Assembly: GCA_002224055.1 (NCBI GenBank)
Contig: AZLU01000214.1
Coordinates: forward strand, 1 to 64,000
Origin: Pezizomycotina sp. ARF18
Taxonomy: Eukaryota; Ascomycota
Direction of reading: 5' to 3'
Length of the DNA: 64,000 nt
Part shown: one piece after another, positions 45,578 through 56,024 of the stretch
How the letters are laid out: every line of letters starts with the position of its first letter
Position numbering within the stretch: position 1 is the first letter of the stretch
Position numbers and translations under genes: made by a program
The notes under the pieces: model-generated
The model's database searches: none
What the model saw: only the letters and a program-made list of their open reading frames with translations
What the model was told of the DNA's origin: nothing

Positions 45578-46787
45578 GCCTAGAGTACCGAAGCTTGAAC
45601 CGTGCCGTGAGTCGTGACGGTTCTTGTCGGGAAGCTTTTTAGTCTCACAAAAAAATGAAAAAAAAAAAAAAAAAAAAAAAAAAAACCAAAAGGCCCGGGA
45701 TTTCTTTCTTTTCTTTTCTTTTTCTTTTCTTGGCTGGGGATCAATTGAGGCTCCTTTCGATAATCGAGGCCCCCTTATAAGGCCCGGGAGCGGTGAGGGT
45801 AAAACTTTATCTCGCAATTGTTGTTCGTCAAGAGTGAGAGCGAAGAGTTTCATGGCCTTCGAGCGGATTGAGATGCATTCAGGCTACAAAAAGAGCGTTA
45901 TCTTCCCCGGGCCGTGTTCCAATATCAAATCCCCCCTTTCTGCCTCACAAAAAAATAAAATAAAATAAAATAAATAAAATAAAATAAAAATACGAGTAAA
46001 AACTTCTACCCTCGATCCAACAAAGCCATCGCATGCTCTCCCCCAAATACTCTCTCAACCTCCCTAACACGACCCTCCACCTCCGCGTCCACCCAGATGC
46101 CGCGCCCTCCGCCACGCAATCGACAACCTCGCACAGTCCGCACCGTAAACCGGCTACCCTCCCGCAGAATTCAAACCTTCTCTGTCCATCTCACAAAAAA
46201 CTCCGCCGCGCAGAACTGGTACATACATCCCACTCAAGCAAGCGGCTCCCCATTACCTTTTATTCACACCGCCCCCCCCTCACCCCCACCCACCGTGCCT
46301 GGAAAAAGTTACAATTACGACACCCCCGCTGCGTAGATACAAGGAAGCTGTTGTAGCCTTTCCCCATTTCCCTTGGCATCTGCCTCCTTAGCATTTGTCA
46401 TTATAAATGGTGTTTTTCCACTGCCGGCCTATTCTTAGCTAGTCAGCACTTCTCCTACTTAGTTCAATCAATCAAGCTTTCACCAAGTCTGCTCTCTTTC
46501 TCTCTCTCATCAGTCTCTTTCACACACAGTGACAGCAGAAGCTATAATATTCCAGCTCAACGACGAGAACATCGCCTCCACAGCAGCCACGGTTTTATTC
46601 TATCTAAAAGACATCTTATATTATAAGGCCCAGACCAAGACGAAGTAGCAACGAAGCCGAAGGCAGGTTGCACCGCAGTGACTGTATCACCGCAAAACTA
46701 CTAGGACTGCATCCCCCCCCCCTTCCTTCGCTGCGCTGCGGGAGGAACCCTCCCAATACCATAACAATACTTCCTTTTTCCATAAAC
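45203..46787. other. Low-complexity intergenic region
   Basis: Contains AG-rich DNA (45205-45300), (CT)n at about 45547-45577, an A29-type tract (45657-45685) and AAAAT repeats (45953-45990). An ORF at 46097-46336 (ending AAQNWYIHPTQASGSPLPFI and a Pro-rich tail) may be coding but is unsupported. Confidence 0.5.
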
Positions 46788-47360
46788 TCAGTAACCTTGT
46801 TCAAGTTGCTTCATCATCATTTTCAAACTTTTCAAGCCCCTCCATAGAGCTTGCCTTCTTTCCATTGCGAGATGATCATCCCCTACCGTAAGTGTTTCAC
46901 AACTCTTACTTTCATAGTTGTAGTAAATATCTCCTTCGTAGTTCAAACAGGCATCCATTACTAGCTTATTGAGACGTTCGGGCAGTCCTTCAAAAAAACC
47001 ATTGACCACAGTCATGTCCACAGAACTGGAAACTAAAACTAAATACTCTGCGCTCCCGGCCGGTTTCCGGTCAGCCAATGATAGAACCCACTTAGACTCC
47101 ACTTTAACTCACCATCTCGGTGCTCATCACAACTCCAATCTCTTCGCGGACATTCCAAATTGGTGCCGTCAAGGATGACCCAACCTTCAACGTAAGCTAC
47201 AACCTTTTCATTCGACGGATCGAACTATAAAGAAACACACTTTTTTTGAGTAACCATCAAACCTCTAGATGGTAATACGCTACTACTCACCGACCCTAGT
47301 ACACATAACTTTCTTATAACTTGTCGGAATGTTCAAATATTCCTTGACCGTCATCTTTTG
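46788..47360 (-). pseudogene. Unknown protein, two exons
   Basis: The minus strand at about 47354 gives MTVKEYLNIPTSYKKVMCTR. A GTGAGT donor (about 47290) and an acceptor TTTATAG (about 47229) lead to FDPSNEKVVAYVEGWVILDG with TNLECPRRDWSCDEHRDG. After a base step or second splice, 47102-46788 is open: ESKWVLSLADRKPAGSAEYL, VDMTVVNGFFEGLPERLNKL, YYNYESKSCETLTVGDDHLA and LKSLKMMMKQLEQGY. The sense is consistent and the splice sites plausible, so I treat it as one gene of about 165 aa. The family is not recognised; there is no signal peptide or membrane helix. Confidence 0.4.
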
Positions 47361-47372
47361 AAAAAGGAAAAA

Positions 47373-49237
47373 GCTGCCTTGGAGGCGAAATTTCGAGGAC
47401 AAACTTCCTGTCAATCCTCAGTAACTTTAACTCTCACGAGGTTGGTTTTTTTTTTTTTTTTTTTTTTTTTCTTTCGACTGACTGGTAACTTACTTAAGTA
47501 TAAAGGGGTCCTTTCCAGCGGAATGCACGCAATATTATCCAGATATCCAGAGAGAATGGGAGTTTCGTCGGAAAACCCTCGTCAAACCAAATCGTTCTTG
47601 AAACAAAAGTTCCTTTTTTCGATTAAAAAAAAAAAAAAAAAAAAAGGCGGGGGCACCACCTTGCCCTTTTTATCCTTTTTTTTTTTTGCAAACCTCTAAT
47701 TCAACTTAAACCTTTTCCGCCAACTTTTCATCACATCGCGGGACCCGTTTTCGTCACTTTTTTACCCTTTTCTCTGTCTCTTACATTTTCTAATCGCGTC
47801 CGGCGCTTATCCTCCCCACACCCATTTCATTTCTTTCTCATACAATAAGTACTACTGCTTCTTTTATAGATATAGTACAGTTCGAAATTGGGTTTCCAGC
47901 AACCGTTTCGCTGCGATTTTCCATACTAGCCCCGTTTTTTTTTTACCCCTCTGGACCCCTCTGGAAGCAAAAAAAAGGGTACTGTACTTGTACGTAAAGA
48001 TGGTTTTTACATCCAGCTAGTCGTCGAACTCCGCAGACATAAGGCGGAGGAGGGAATTTATAGGAATTCGGCGGACGTTGCAAGCGGGAAAGGTTGATGT
48101 TATATTTTCAGATCGGCGTTTTTTTTTCAATGTCGAGGATGTATAAGCAGGATTCTGGTTGTAACCCTCTCGGTTGAACAGGCGAAGGAGTTCCCTGGGG
48201 GACTCGTTCCTAGGGAAATGTTTGCAGAGATTATCGTTACCTATATAATGTAGAAGAAGCGAGGGCTAAATAGCCAGCATGGAGAATTTCAAACCTGACG
48301 CTGAAATTCCTTAGATCCAGCAGGACATCAGTTAAAAGGCATCCTGCTGTCCTTCAGAGGTTGTTGGTTGTGGTACTATCCAGGAGATCTGCGATGCTGT
48401 TATGGTTCCCATCAGAGGTGTACATGTATAGCTTGGTTCAGCGATAATACTATATATAATAACAAATACTACGGAAGCCACGACCAGTCGGATTTTTTGC
48501 AGCGTCCAGATGACTATACGCGGCCCAGGGATTAAGGCTACCGCGGATCTAGTGAGCGTTCAGTATCTCAAGGCGGTCACGACTCGTTCGGGAAAGACGA
48601 GAGCTGGGAATCACTTTCGAGATTGAGTCGTGATTTTATACATATTAAGATGGAGAGCCTTTTATAAAAGTCTAAAAGTTTCTTGTTTCTTAATTGCTCT
48701 ATTATCTTTCTATCATTTTCTTTTAGTTCTACTGTTTCCTCCAAGAAAAATTATCAAAAGCAAGATCAGTGGATGGATGCTCTAGTAGCTCTATCTACTA
48801 GTACATGTACATGTATCATTATCACCGAGGCTTTTTCGTTTTCTTTTTATAGGTAGACTTCTTCCACCTATATCTAAAGGAATAGTAGCTCCAATGCGTT
48901 TAATATACGAAATAACCAATGCGTTTAATAATACGAAATAACAAAAGCTCTATTGGAATCCCCTCCTGATTGGATCTCGTTTTCTCGTGCATGGCCGGAG
49001 CGGTATTGTCCGCCGCCTTGCGGCTCTGCCACGTAGTCCTGCGTCCCGCATATTTTAACCCCATCAACCATCGCCGAAAACACTTTATATATTTACTCGA
49101 CTTGGCGCGAGACTTCCTTCCCTTCTCATACCATCTTGCTGGCTCGAACCGGGTCATAGCTCGTGAACTCCTTTCGGCCGCCCCTTTTCCAAAATTCAGC
49201 TGTCATCCAACTCTCGCTGCTTAAAGAAGATAGCAGG
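47373..49237. other. Intergenic, homopolymer-rich then AT-rich
   Basis: T28 lies at about 47443-47470 and A about 20 at 47626-47645. An imperfect direct repeat lies at 48892-48944. The ORF pair at 48900-49224 (both strands) lacks motifs. Confidence 0.4.
48892..48944 (+). repeat. Short direct repeat (2 copies, ~25 bp)
   Basis: Two copies of 'aatgcgtttaata(at)acgaaataac' lie in tandem. They may be a local duplication or a footprint. Confidence 0.6.
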
Positions 49238-50019
49238 ATGGAATCAACGGCCCGTACATCCCCTACGAGATCCTCACTTCCATCGTCGCATCCAGCGACG
49301 TAACAATGTACCTAACATACGCGCACGTCTCAGTATCCTTTCGGCGCATAGCGTACGACCTCCTCCTCAAACTCCACCTCTCCGCGAAAAATCCCGCGCG
49401 GAACACATGGCGGGAGCTCTGCCAGCCCAGCATGCTCGGCCTCGCGATGAACGTCATCAACAACCAAACCACACCCCTGGCAGCTCCCGGTTTAATCTCG
49501 GACTGGTGCGCTCGTACGGCTGCAGGGAGAGGCCGATAACGGCAGAAGAAGAAATCGACGTTTTCAAAATATACGCGGACCGAGTTAGGAGCGTAAAGTG
49601 TCTGGTGACGGCAGCGGAGGCGGTGGAGTCGTACGTACCGATAGGCAGATGTTGGTCCGGAGCTGGAGTACGACTATCGCGCTGCAAAAGCGCGTACTGA
49701 TGAAGGAGGAGAGGAGGAGGGGCGGAAAGGTTAGTGTGGAAGATCGTTTGCGTTTTTTTTTTTTTCTTTTTTTCTTTTTTCTTTTTTTTTTTTTTTTTTT
49801 TGAGATATTAGCTGATTGTTATGAAAAGCTTGGTGGTTGATATCTGACAATTCTTTTTTTGTAGAAGCCCTGGAGAGGCTGGAAAGGGAAATGGAGGAAC
49901 GGGCGCGGAGACAGCAGTTCTCGAGCTTTTCACATTTTAGTATGGGATGGCTCAGGTTCGATTACGAAGCCGCGATTGATGGGAAGAGAGAGAAGAAAGA
50001 AAAGGGCGGTTTTACGTGA
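49238..50019 (+). pseudogene. F-box protein, frame-broken
   Basis: Just after ATG 49238, one frame over, the sequence reads IPYEILTSIVASSDVTMYLT, then YAHVSVSFRRIAYDLLLKLH: an F-box (IPYEIL, YAHVSxSFRRIAYD). It continues NPARNTWRELCQPSMLGLAM and, after another step, CRERPITAEEEIDVFKIYAD with RVRSVKCLVTAAEAVE. A T/C-rich tract at 49754-49801 then interrupts it, probably within an intron. Coding resumes with EALERLEREMEERARRQQFS and HFSMGWLRFDYEAAIDGK, and stops at 50017-50019. At least two base steps. Confidence 0.5.
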
Positions 50020-50537
50020 CGGGTGCGTTCGTATCGTGGCTCATACCAAATCTCCAGATTGAGATAAAGACAAGTCGCCACCATGGTCCTAAGTACGGCC
50101 TAGCAACTTTTATTGTACATACAGCCGATGGAGCTAATGTCCATGTCCGGGTAAAACTACTCGTGGCTATTTCCTCTATATTTTATATCGTTTTGCTAAT
50201 CTTAGCCCTCTGCTTGGTGCTGTTCTCGTATTAAAGCAATCCGAATTTTGCAAAAGGGCTAGCCTTAGGTACCCTGTTTCATTCTTTAGCTCTATGGGAG
50301 GGCGTCGTTGATAAATTTCACATACTGTATCAAAGGAGTTATAAATCCTAGTAATAATGGGAGTATGTTACTCCACGGCCAAGGTGCATGAAGATATTGG
50401 TCCTCAGGGATCCCGGTTTACTATCAAAATTATCGGCATTGTTGCCAGCAGAACGCCGTAAGCCTTCTCTCCACCCGCTCTCCACTTTCTGCCAGCCTGA
50501 AGACCAAAAGCAAGGTTCATTCCTTTAACCTACTCTC
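50020..50537. other. Intergenic between convergent genes
   Basis: An ORF at 50016-50234 ends in a hydrophobic helix (FYIVLLILALCLVLFSY) and might be a membrane-anchor exon, but nothing else supports it. Confidence 0.3.
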
Positions 50538-50861
50538 TTAAAATCCTCTTCCCCCTCTCTGCTTCCCTCGGAGCTTCCTCGATAGTAAACAACTTGAATG
50601 AAGGCGCCTTCGTGTAATAATTAGGCAAGCCCGGCCGCGTCTATCCTTCCCGATGCGGTGCTTCTCCATCGCATTTGCAAAATTAACTTGCTTAACGTGT
50701 TCGATGCAGACCCCGCACTCGTCGCCGCAGACGCGGGGGATCCACTTGTGGATCTTTTGAGCGCAGCGGCAACCGCGCCAGTTAGGCGCCTCGCGATCTA
50801 CACTGTCCGGGAGGACTTGACCCCGTATGTGTTGCTTGTAGGTTATCAAGACTTGGCACAT
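50538..50861 (-). CDS. Small Cys-rich 'MCxV' protein, intact copy
   Basis: An open frame of 107 codons starts MCQVLITYKQHIRGQVLPDS. The core is APNWRGCRCAQKIHKWIPRV, then CGDECGVCIEHVKQ, then a basic region (MEKHRIGKDRRGRA). Cys pairs NWRGCRC and CGDECGVC suggest a zinc site. The same core, NWRxCxC ... IPRVC ... CxxC, recurs at 52691-53103 and 54274-54624 on the same strand. That makes a three-member family within 4.1 kb, of which this is the only unbroken copy. No signal peptide. Family and function unknown. Confidence 0.55.
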   Translation of the reverse strand: MCQVLITYKQHIRGQVLPDSVDREAPNWRGCRCAQKIHKWIPRVCGDECGVCIEHVKQVNFANAMEKHRIGKDRRGRACLIITRRRLHSSCLLSRKLRGKQRGGRGF

Positions 50862-51406
50862 TTCTCTTTACTGTGTATCGTACTTGGTGTTTTTCTAGGA
50901 TTTTGGGGGGGGGGGGGATACGTTGGTGTTTTGCCTCTAGTAATTATTTCCCTAGACTCTAGAATTTTTTTGTTTTAGCCCTTTAAACTGCCAGGTTAAG
51001 TAGTATTACATTGTCGAAAGACGGATATTCCGAATTTTTCTTTTTGAATCAATTACTAGCTTGTAATCAGATTTGATTTCGTGTTCGCCTATTGTCAAGG
51101 TGTAGTGTAGTCACTATGAAAGCAACACACTGTATAATGGATAGTATAATGTAGTAATAGTAAATAGGAGTAAAATCGAGTAGTATTCAACTAACTATCC
51201 TCCTCCGAAAGAGGAGGAGAACTAGTTTCTTTATATACACAACTTTTTAACAGAGCTAGAGGACATCGCGTGCGTCCTACTAGGCCGCACCTTCCGTGTG
51301 CCCTGACACCAAAACACGTGCGCTCTTTCTGCACGACGACACTATGTAGTTACTATACCGTGACGGGGCCTGAGATTAAATTTCAACGTCCCGTCAATGG
51401 ATCAAA
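50862..51406. other. Intergenic with GA/TC hairpin
   Basis: No gene. A perfect inverted repeat, tcctcctc-cgaaa-gaggagga, lies near 51199-51219. G10 occurs near 50907-50917. Confidence 0.5.
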
Positions 51407-51961
51407 AATTCACTGTGGTTTGTATTCAGAGTGGAGAATATCTCCTATAATTTATGGTAGAACATCTTTAATTTTTTTTTATAATAAAATAGCTAGGTAG
51501 TAAATAAAAATAAAAATATAAATAATAATAATAAAATAGTCAGTAAAATAAAAACAATAAAATAATAAATAGCGGACAAAAATAAAAATAATAAAATTAA
51601 AAATAAAATAAAATAAATAAATTAATTATTGTTGATTGTGAGAATTGAATTAATAATGAATATGATAATATTACTATTGTACTAACGCTAGCTACGTTAA
51701 TTATTTTCTTATAAATTAAAAAAAAAAATAACATTATAACTCTTAATTTATGAAAAATAAAATTTAAAATTAAAAATTCGAAATATTCTCTTATTTTATT
51801 AATAGAGATGTTCTTCAACTTATTTTTTCTATAATTTGAGATCATCTCTTAATTTAATATAATATCTAGAGATCATCTCTATTTTCATCTTTTTTATATA
51901 ATTATTTAAAAAATGGAAGAACATCTCCGATTTTACTGGTAAATACAAACCATAGTGAATT
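51407..51961. mobile_element. MITE-like element, ~555 bp, AT-rich
   Basis: The left end reads aattcactgtggtttgtatt and the reverse complement of the right end reads aattcactatggtttgtatt: 19 of 20 bases match. The interior is strongly A/T-rich, non-coding, and has nested short palindromes (agagatgatctct, gaagaacatct and its complement). Size, terminal inverted repeats and lack of ORFs fit a non-autonomous DNA transposon (MITE). No clear target-site duplication was seen (flanks tcaaaa / actcaa), so the superfamily is not assigned. Confidence 0.6.
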
Positions 51962-52690
51962 ACTCAAGTATACAAGATTGTAAAAAACTTTCGCGGGATT
52001 GTAAGCTTGCAGTATTTCATATTCAAATCTTTTGAAAGTTGTTTATTGATGATATAAGTGTTTTCGTTTTAATTTCTTTTTAGTGTGAATAATCCTCTTA
52101 AGGTACTGATAGCTAAAAAGAACTACAGAACTTTACTTAATATATCATAATATCGGTGGAAAGTAGGATGAACTGAACAGTCGCTCTACAGGACCAACTA
52201 ATCGAGGGCTTAAAGCAAGGGTTTTGTTTGATAAACCATGTTCCTACAGGTTGATTATAATAAATGTATTATGTATTCTGCCTCGACAGCAGCCAATACT
52301 ACATTGCTCTCATGTTCTGACTTTCGGCAGCAGGATTATTCATGTTCTTTCTGACTAATGAACTTCACGGGTAGCTGTTAGAGCACCATGCTACTGTGTG
52401 TATAATAGAAACAAAGGTAATGCACCGGTCTATCATCTTCAGTCGACAACACCCATAACATCACTATCTGCCATAGTTGCCCACAACAAACACCGATGCC
52501 ATGATTCGACGTCGAGTGTTCAGTGCGAACGGATACCATAGCCAGCAGATGCATCAGAAAAGGCTTCGTTTTAATGGTTTATCCTAAGGATGATATCACT
52601 TCAAGGAGGATATATTTGTGCTCGAAAGCCTAGTCTATCATCGAAATCATTCTACCTCCTTCACCAATTCAAACAATGTGAGAACTACCC
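51962..52690. other. Intergenic, no gene seen
   Basis: AT-rich flank of the MITE-like element, then mixed sequence. No domains or repeats were recognised. Confidence 0.4.
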
Positions 52691-53103
52691 CTAACGCAAC
52701 CAAAAAGAATAAAACGCATCTTTAGTCCGAGCCTCTGAATCTCCCTCCTCGGAATCTTCTACCCACTCGCTGTCTTCCCAGTCGACTCACTTTCTTCCGA
52801 CGTTTCCCGCTCACTGGATTCCCCGACGCCTCCTGGATAGTAGAAAGCGAACGCTGCTTATTGTATACGGCGGCAGACGACCGTGTTTCTTTTTAATGCG
52901 CTCCTTCTCCAGCGCGTTTGAATACCTAGCGTGGTCGACTTCCCAGCGGCAGGTTTGGCACCCCTTGACACGCATACGCGTGGGATCCATTGTGAATTTT
53001 GACTCGCAGTGGCAACCGCGCCAGTTATACGCTTTGCGAATCGGCCTCTACGGGGCATATCCTCCCCAGTTTGTGATATTGTATGTATCCTGACTTGGCA
53101 CAT
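52691..53103 (-). pseudogene. Small Cys-rich 'MCxV' protein, broken copy 2
   Basis: ATG at 53103 gives MCQVRIHTISQTGEDMPR. In adjacent frames follow AYNWRGCHCESKF, QWIPRVCV, KGCQTCRWEVDHARYSNALE with KERIKKKHGRLP, and an acidic tail DWEDSEWVEDSEEGDSEART ending FYSFWLR at 52691. Compared with the intact copy it keeps MCQV, NWRGCxC, WIPRVC, CxxC and the basic ALEKERIKKK helix. Two or more base steps. The acidic tail is not seen in the intact copy. Confidence 0.45.
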
Positions 53104-53675
53104 CTTCGGTCGCCGTGGTGTGTAGTGTTTGGCTTTCTGTGGTTCTTTTTTTTTTTTTTTTTTTTTTTTGGGGGGGTGGAATACGTCGGTGTTGCTAAGT
53201 CTCGCTCTAGTAGAATTGTGGTGGCCTAAGTAATACTGTAGCAGTCGGTATGGAGCTTTGAAGGGAAGGAACTGTCATCAACAGTGGTGTCCGACAGGGT
53301 GGAGATAAATAGTCAAAGCTTTCAGCGGTTTGCATTTCCGAACTCTCATTGCAAATCGTGTGCATATAGGCTTGGGAGTACCGAATCACTCAAGCTGAGA
53401 GCAGAGGAGCTCGAGCGGCAGCTCAGGTTTAAATGAACGACGGTACTCTTTTACATTTGATATATAAAACCGATCTTGTTCTTTGTTACGGATATTATAA
53501 CGTTAATTCTTAATCTACAAGGCAGAAAAGTTACATTGCCTTTCCAGAATCCTATTTTATTGCGAAGAAATCGGGCCTTAACTACGATCTTGAGGCAGGT
53601 TCACCAATAACCGTAAAATTTTCAATTTGAGGTGCTGGAAGATATTGATATGTCAGCAAAATGGGAGGTTTTGAA
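53104..53675. other. Intergenic with T22 tract
   Basis: A T homopolymer (53148-53169) is followed by G7. The minus ORF at 53207-53389 is not supported. Confidence 0.4.
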
Positions 53676-53969
53676 CTAGTAATGGCAAAACCATTGGTCA
53701 TTATTTATCCCACAGTGTAGGTCTTCGGGTTGATCCCATTCCGAAGGGGTCAAGTCCTCCTGGGCTTTTAAAGCTGTAGCAACAGCCCAAGTAGCTTCGG
53801 TGTATTTAGATAGTCTGAAATCTCAACCTTGAAGGGGGCTGCAGGGGGACTGAGAGATCTTATAATCGTGGATGGTAAAATTTCGAGTGAAAGTCTCGGA
53901 GACAGCCCTGGAGTAAACTGAGGGCTCATATAATCTGAAAGGCTCTATTGATTCAACATCAGACACCAT
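53676..53969 (-). pseudogene. Unknown ORF with one in-frame stop
   Basis: ATG at 53969 opens MVSDVESIEPFRLYEPSVYS, then RAVSETFTRNFTIHDYKISQ. A single TGA interrupts, and the same frame continues DFRLSKYTEATWAVATALKA, then QEDLTPSEWDQPEDLHCGIN to the TAG at 53676: 98 codons. Regular coding character on both sides of one stop suggests a point nonsense change in a once-coding exon, or a Trp/stop difference. The family is not recognised. Confidence 0.35.
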
Positions 53970-54273
53970 CCTTTTGAATGAGCTTGAGTAATAGCTTCAG
54001 TTCAATTCAATATCCGAATATAATAGCATTATCTCTTTCCATAGGCTTCCGAGTTGTAAAGTCCGTTGTATCATCGGGGGCCAATGAATAGCCTCAGTTT
54101 GGTGAAGGAATTCATTGTCGGTTTAAATTTCGTTATAATTCGACGGAAGATATTAATCAAACACAATACCACCCGCGGTCAAGCGTGGACGGTCATAGAG
54201 AAGTGGTAAATCCCCAATTCTAAGGGTGCATTTCTATTTTCTAGTAATAAATCGTGAAACGATCTCAACCTAT
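53970..54273. other. Intergenic, no gene seen
   Basis: Short AT-rich spacer between the fragment above and copy 3 of the MCxV family. Confidence 0.4.
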
Positions 54274-54624
54274 CTACTCATCAAGATACTCTTTCCAATC
54301 ATCATCCACAGGCCTTCCTTTCCACTTCTCCAAATAATACGTAGGCATTTCAAGTTCTTCAGTGTTATGTGCCTCTTCCAAACGCTTTTTTTCATCCAGT
54401 TTTGTTCAGGTGGGTTGTCTCCTCAACAATCCCTTGCAGATACAGTATAGATCGAGTTTATCGAGATCACATACCCTAGATATGTATTTTATGACGAGTG
54501 CAGGGCACCGGCAGTTCCTCCAATTCTGCGCTAGTCTAGGCTCACTATATTCTTTTTCGTCTTCGCGTTGCGGTGAATGATGTAGTAGCCACTTACATGG
54601 CACATTGGTACACTTATTTGTCAA
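54274..54624 (-). pseudogene. Small Cys-rich 'MCxV' protein, broken copy 3
   Basis: ATGTGCCATGTA (MCHV) starts at 54605. In the neighbouring frame the core reads AQNWRNCRCPALVIKYISRV, then CDLDKLDLYCICKGLL. After one in-frame TGA the same frame continues TKLDEKKRLEEAHNTEELEM and YYLEKWKGRPVDDDWKEYLD to the stop at 54274. NWRxCxC, ISRVC and CxC match the other two copies, and a charged helix follows as in copy 2. Broken by at least one base step and one stop. Confidence 0.45.
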
Positions 54625-56024
54625 GTGGGTTGCTATGTATGTATAGGGATTTTGTGAGCTAACGGTATCCTAGATCTCAGTTATGAATATCGTGAGGTAT
54701 TTGGTCTTGGCTTGGATAGATTCTATATGTTTCATGATAGAGGGGATTGCTGATAGCTAAGAGATGAATATATAAGCAACTCGAAGAGAACTCGAAGAGA
54801 ACTCGAAGAGAACTCGAAGCGTTATTATTTGAGTGCTTATTCTTTCTTCGTTCTCTTCAATTTCACTTTGATTCATCCCCTTCTAGGTCATATTTTTCGG
54901 TTTCCGTTCGGAATACCACTGGTAGTTTCTTGCTAATCTGTTTAAGGATACGCATACAAACACATATTAGGCTCGAGGTTCATTGTTCTGCAATGTCATA
55001 GATTCAACACCTTGATATCATTAGGACCAAGAGCGTTATTTAACAGGTTCTTGTAGTGCGTTAACTTGAATACCTGAAGCAATACTTTACAATGTGTATC
55101 AGTTAGCAAAAGAAGACGATTTGATATCGATTTCCCATCATTTTCATAGGAAACCAATCATTCCAGTGTATTGAATCCAGACTACAAATATAAATATCCA
55201 AAGTATGTGTTCGATGCTAGCCCTGCGTTATTTCGAAACTAATGAGGGAGCGTACTCTGAATAATCTCATATGAAAAAGAAGAATATTATGAATGTGATC
55301 AAATAAAAGATTTACATGAGCTAGAAGTTGAGGGTATTTTGAATATAATACAATTAACTATAAATCTTACAACACAAGTCTTATTAAAAGATATTTTAGT
55401 TCGGCGATTCAAAATTCCCTGGTATCGTTTCAGGTCGAGATATTTCTCCGAATTGATATCCCCAGGGTGTTTACCAACTTGAAAAATTCAGAGGTACGTA
55501 GCAGTTGCATTCTGGTGCGATGAGACTTTACACTTTGCCTATGCCGTAGCCAATTCCAAACTCCATGACATCGTCCATCACGAATTCAAGAAACAAACGA
55601 CGTCGCGATCAGACTGTCGCGAATTGGCGGCCTCCATTGGCTCATCGGCGCCTTGAAGGCCAAAGGGGAAGGGTGTCATGATTCTGCTGACAATTCCTAA
55701 AAGAGTCCTAGCCTGGTTAGATCCAAATCGAATTCGGACGTGATTGGCACGGCAAAGCTTAAAAAGTGGAGTGCCTCCGTAATCTGCTTGGATAAGTTGG
55801 ATGGCAAGGATAATTCTTGAACACGAGGCTTAAACGGACGGGAGTTATAAAGACTGCTGACCGTCCCTTATTTTGATACCAATACGGCAAGAGTTCAGAG
55901 GAGAGGCATTTCATCTTAATTCCTGCGCAGTATTGCTCTCGCGATTGGCGCTGCCAATCCCTAAATCGTTTACCTCGATCGTCGTGCTCACCAGACCGCT
56001 AACTTCGCGAAGATAACAAACACT
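54625..56024. other. Intergenic, includes 11-bp tandem repeat
   Basis: The unit aactcgaagag is repeated about 3.8 times at 54778-54819. The rest is AT-rich with no supported gene; the part nearest 56025 is the likely promoter of the hydrolase-CorA gene. Confidence 0.5.
54778..54819 (+). repeat. 11-bp tandem repeat (aactcgaagag)n
   Basis: About four perfect copies in AT-rich intergenic DNA. Confidence 0.85.

Noticed and set aside
45624-45968. Plus and minus ORFs with poly-Lys or poly-Phe
   Set aside because: They span homopolymers and have no coding signature on either side.
52858-53103. Treating the full 81-codon ORF as the true protein
   Set aside because: Only its N-terminus and the WIPRVC part fit the family; NWRGCHC and the Cys/basic tail lie in a neighbouring frame.
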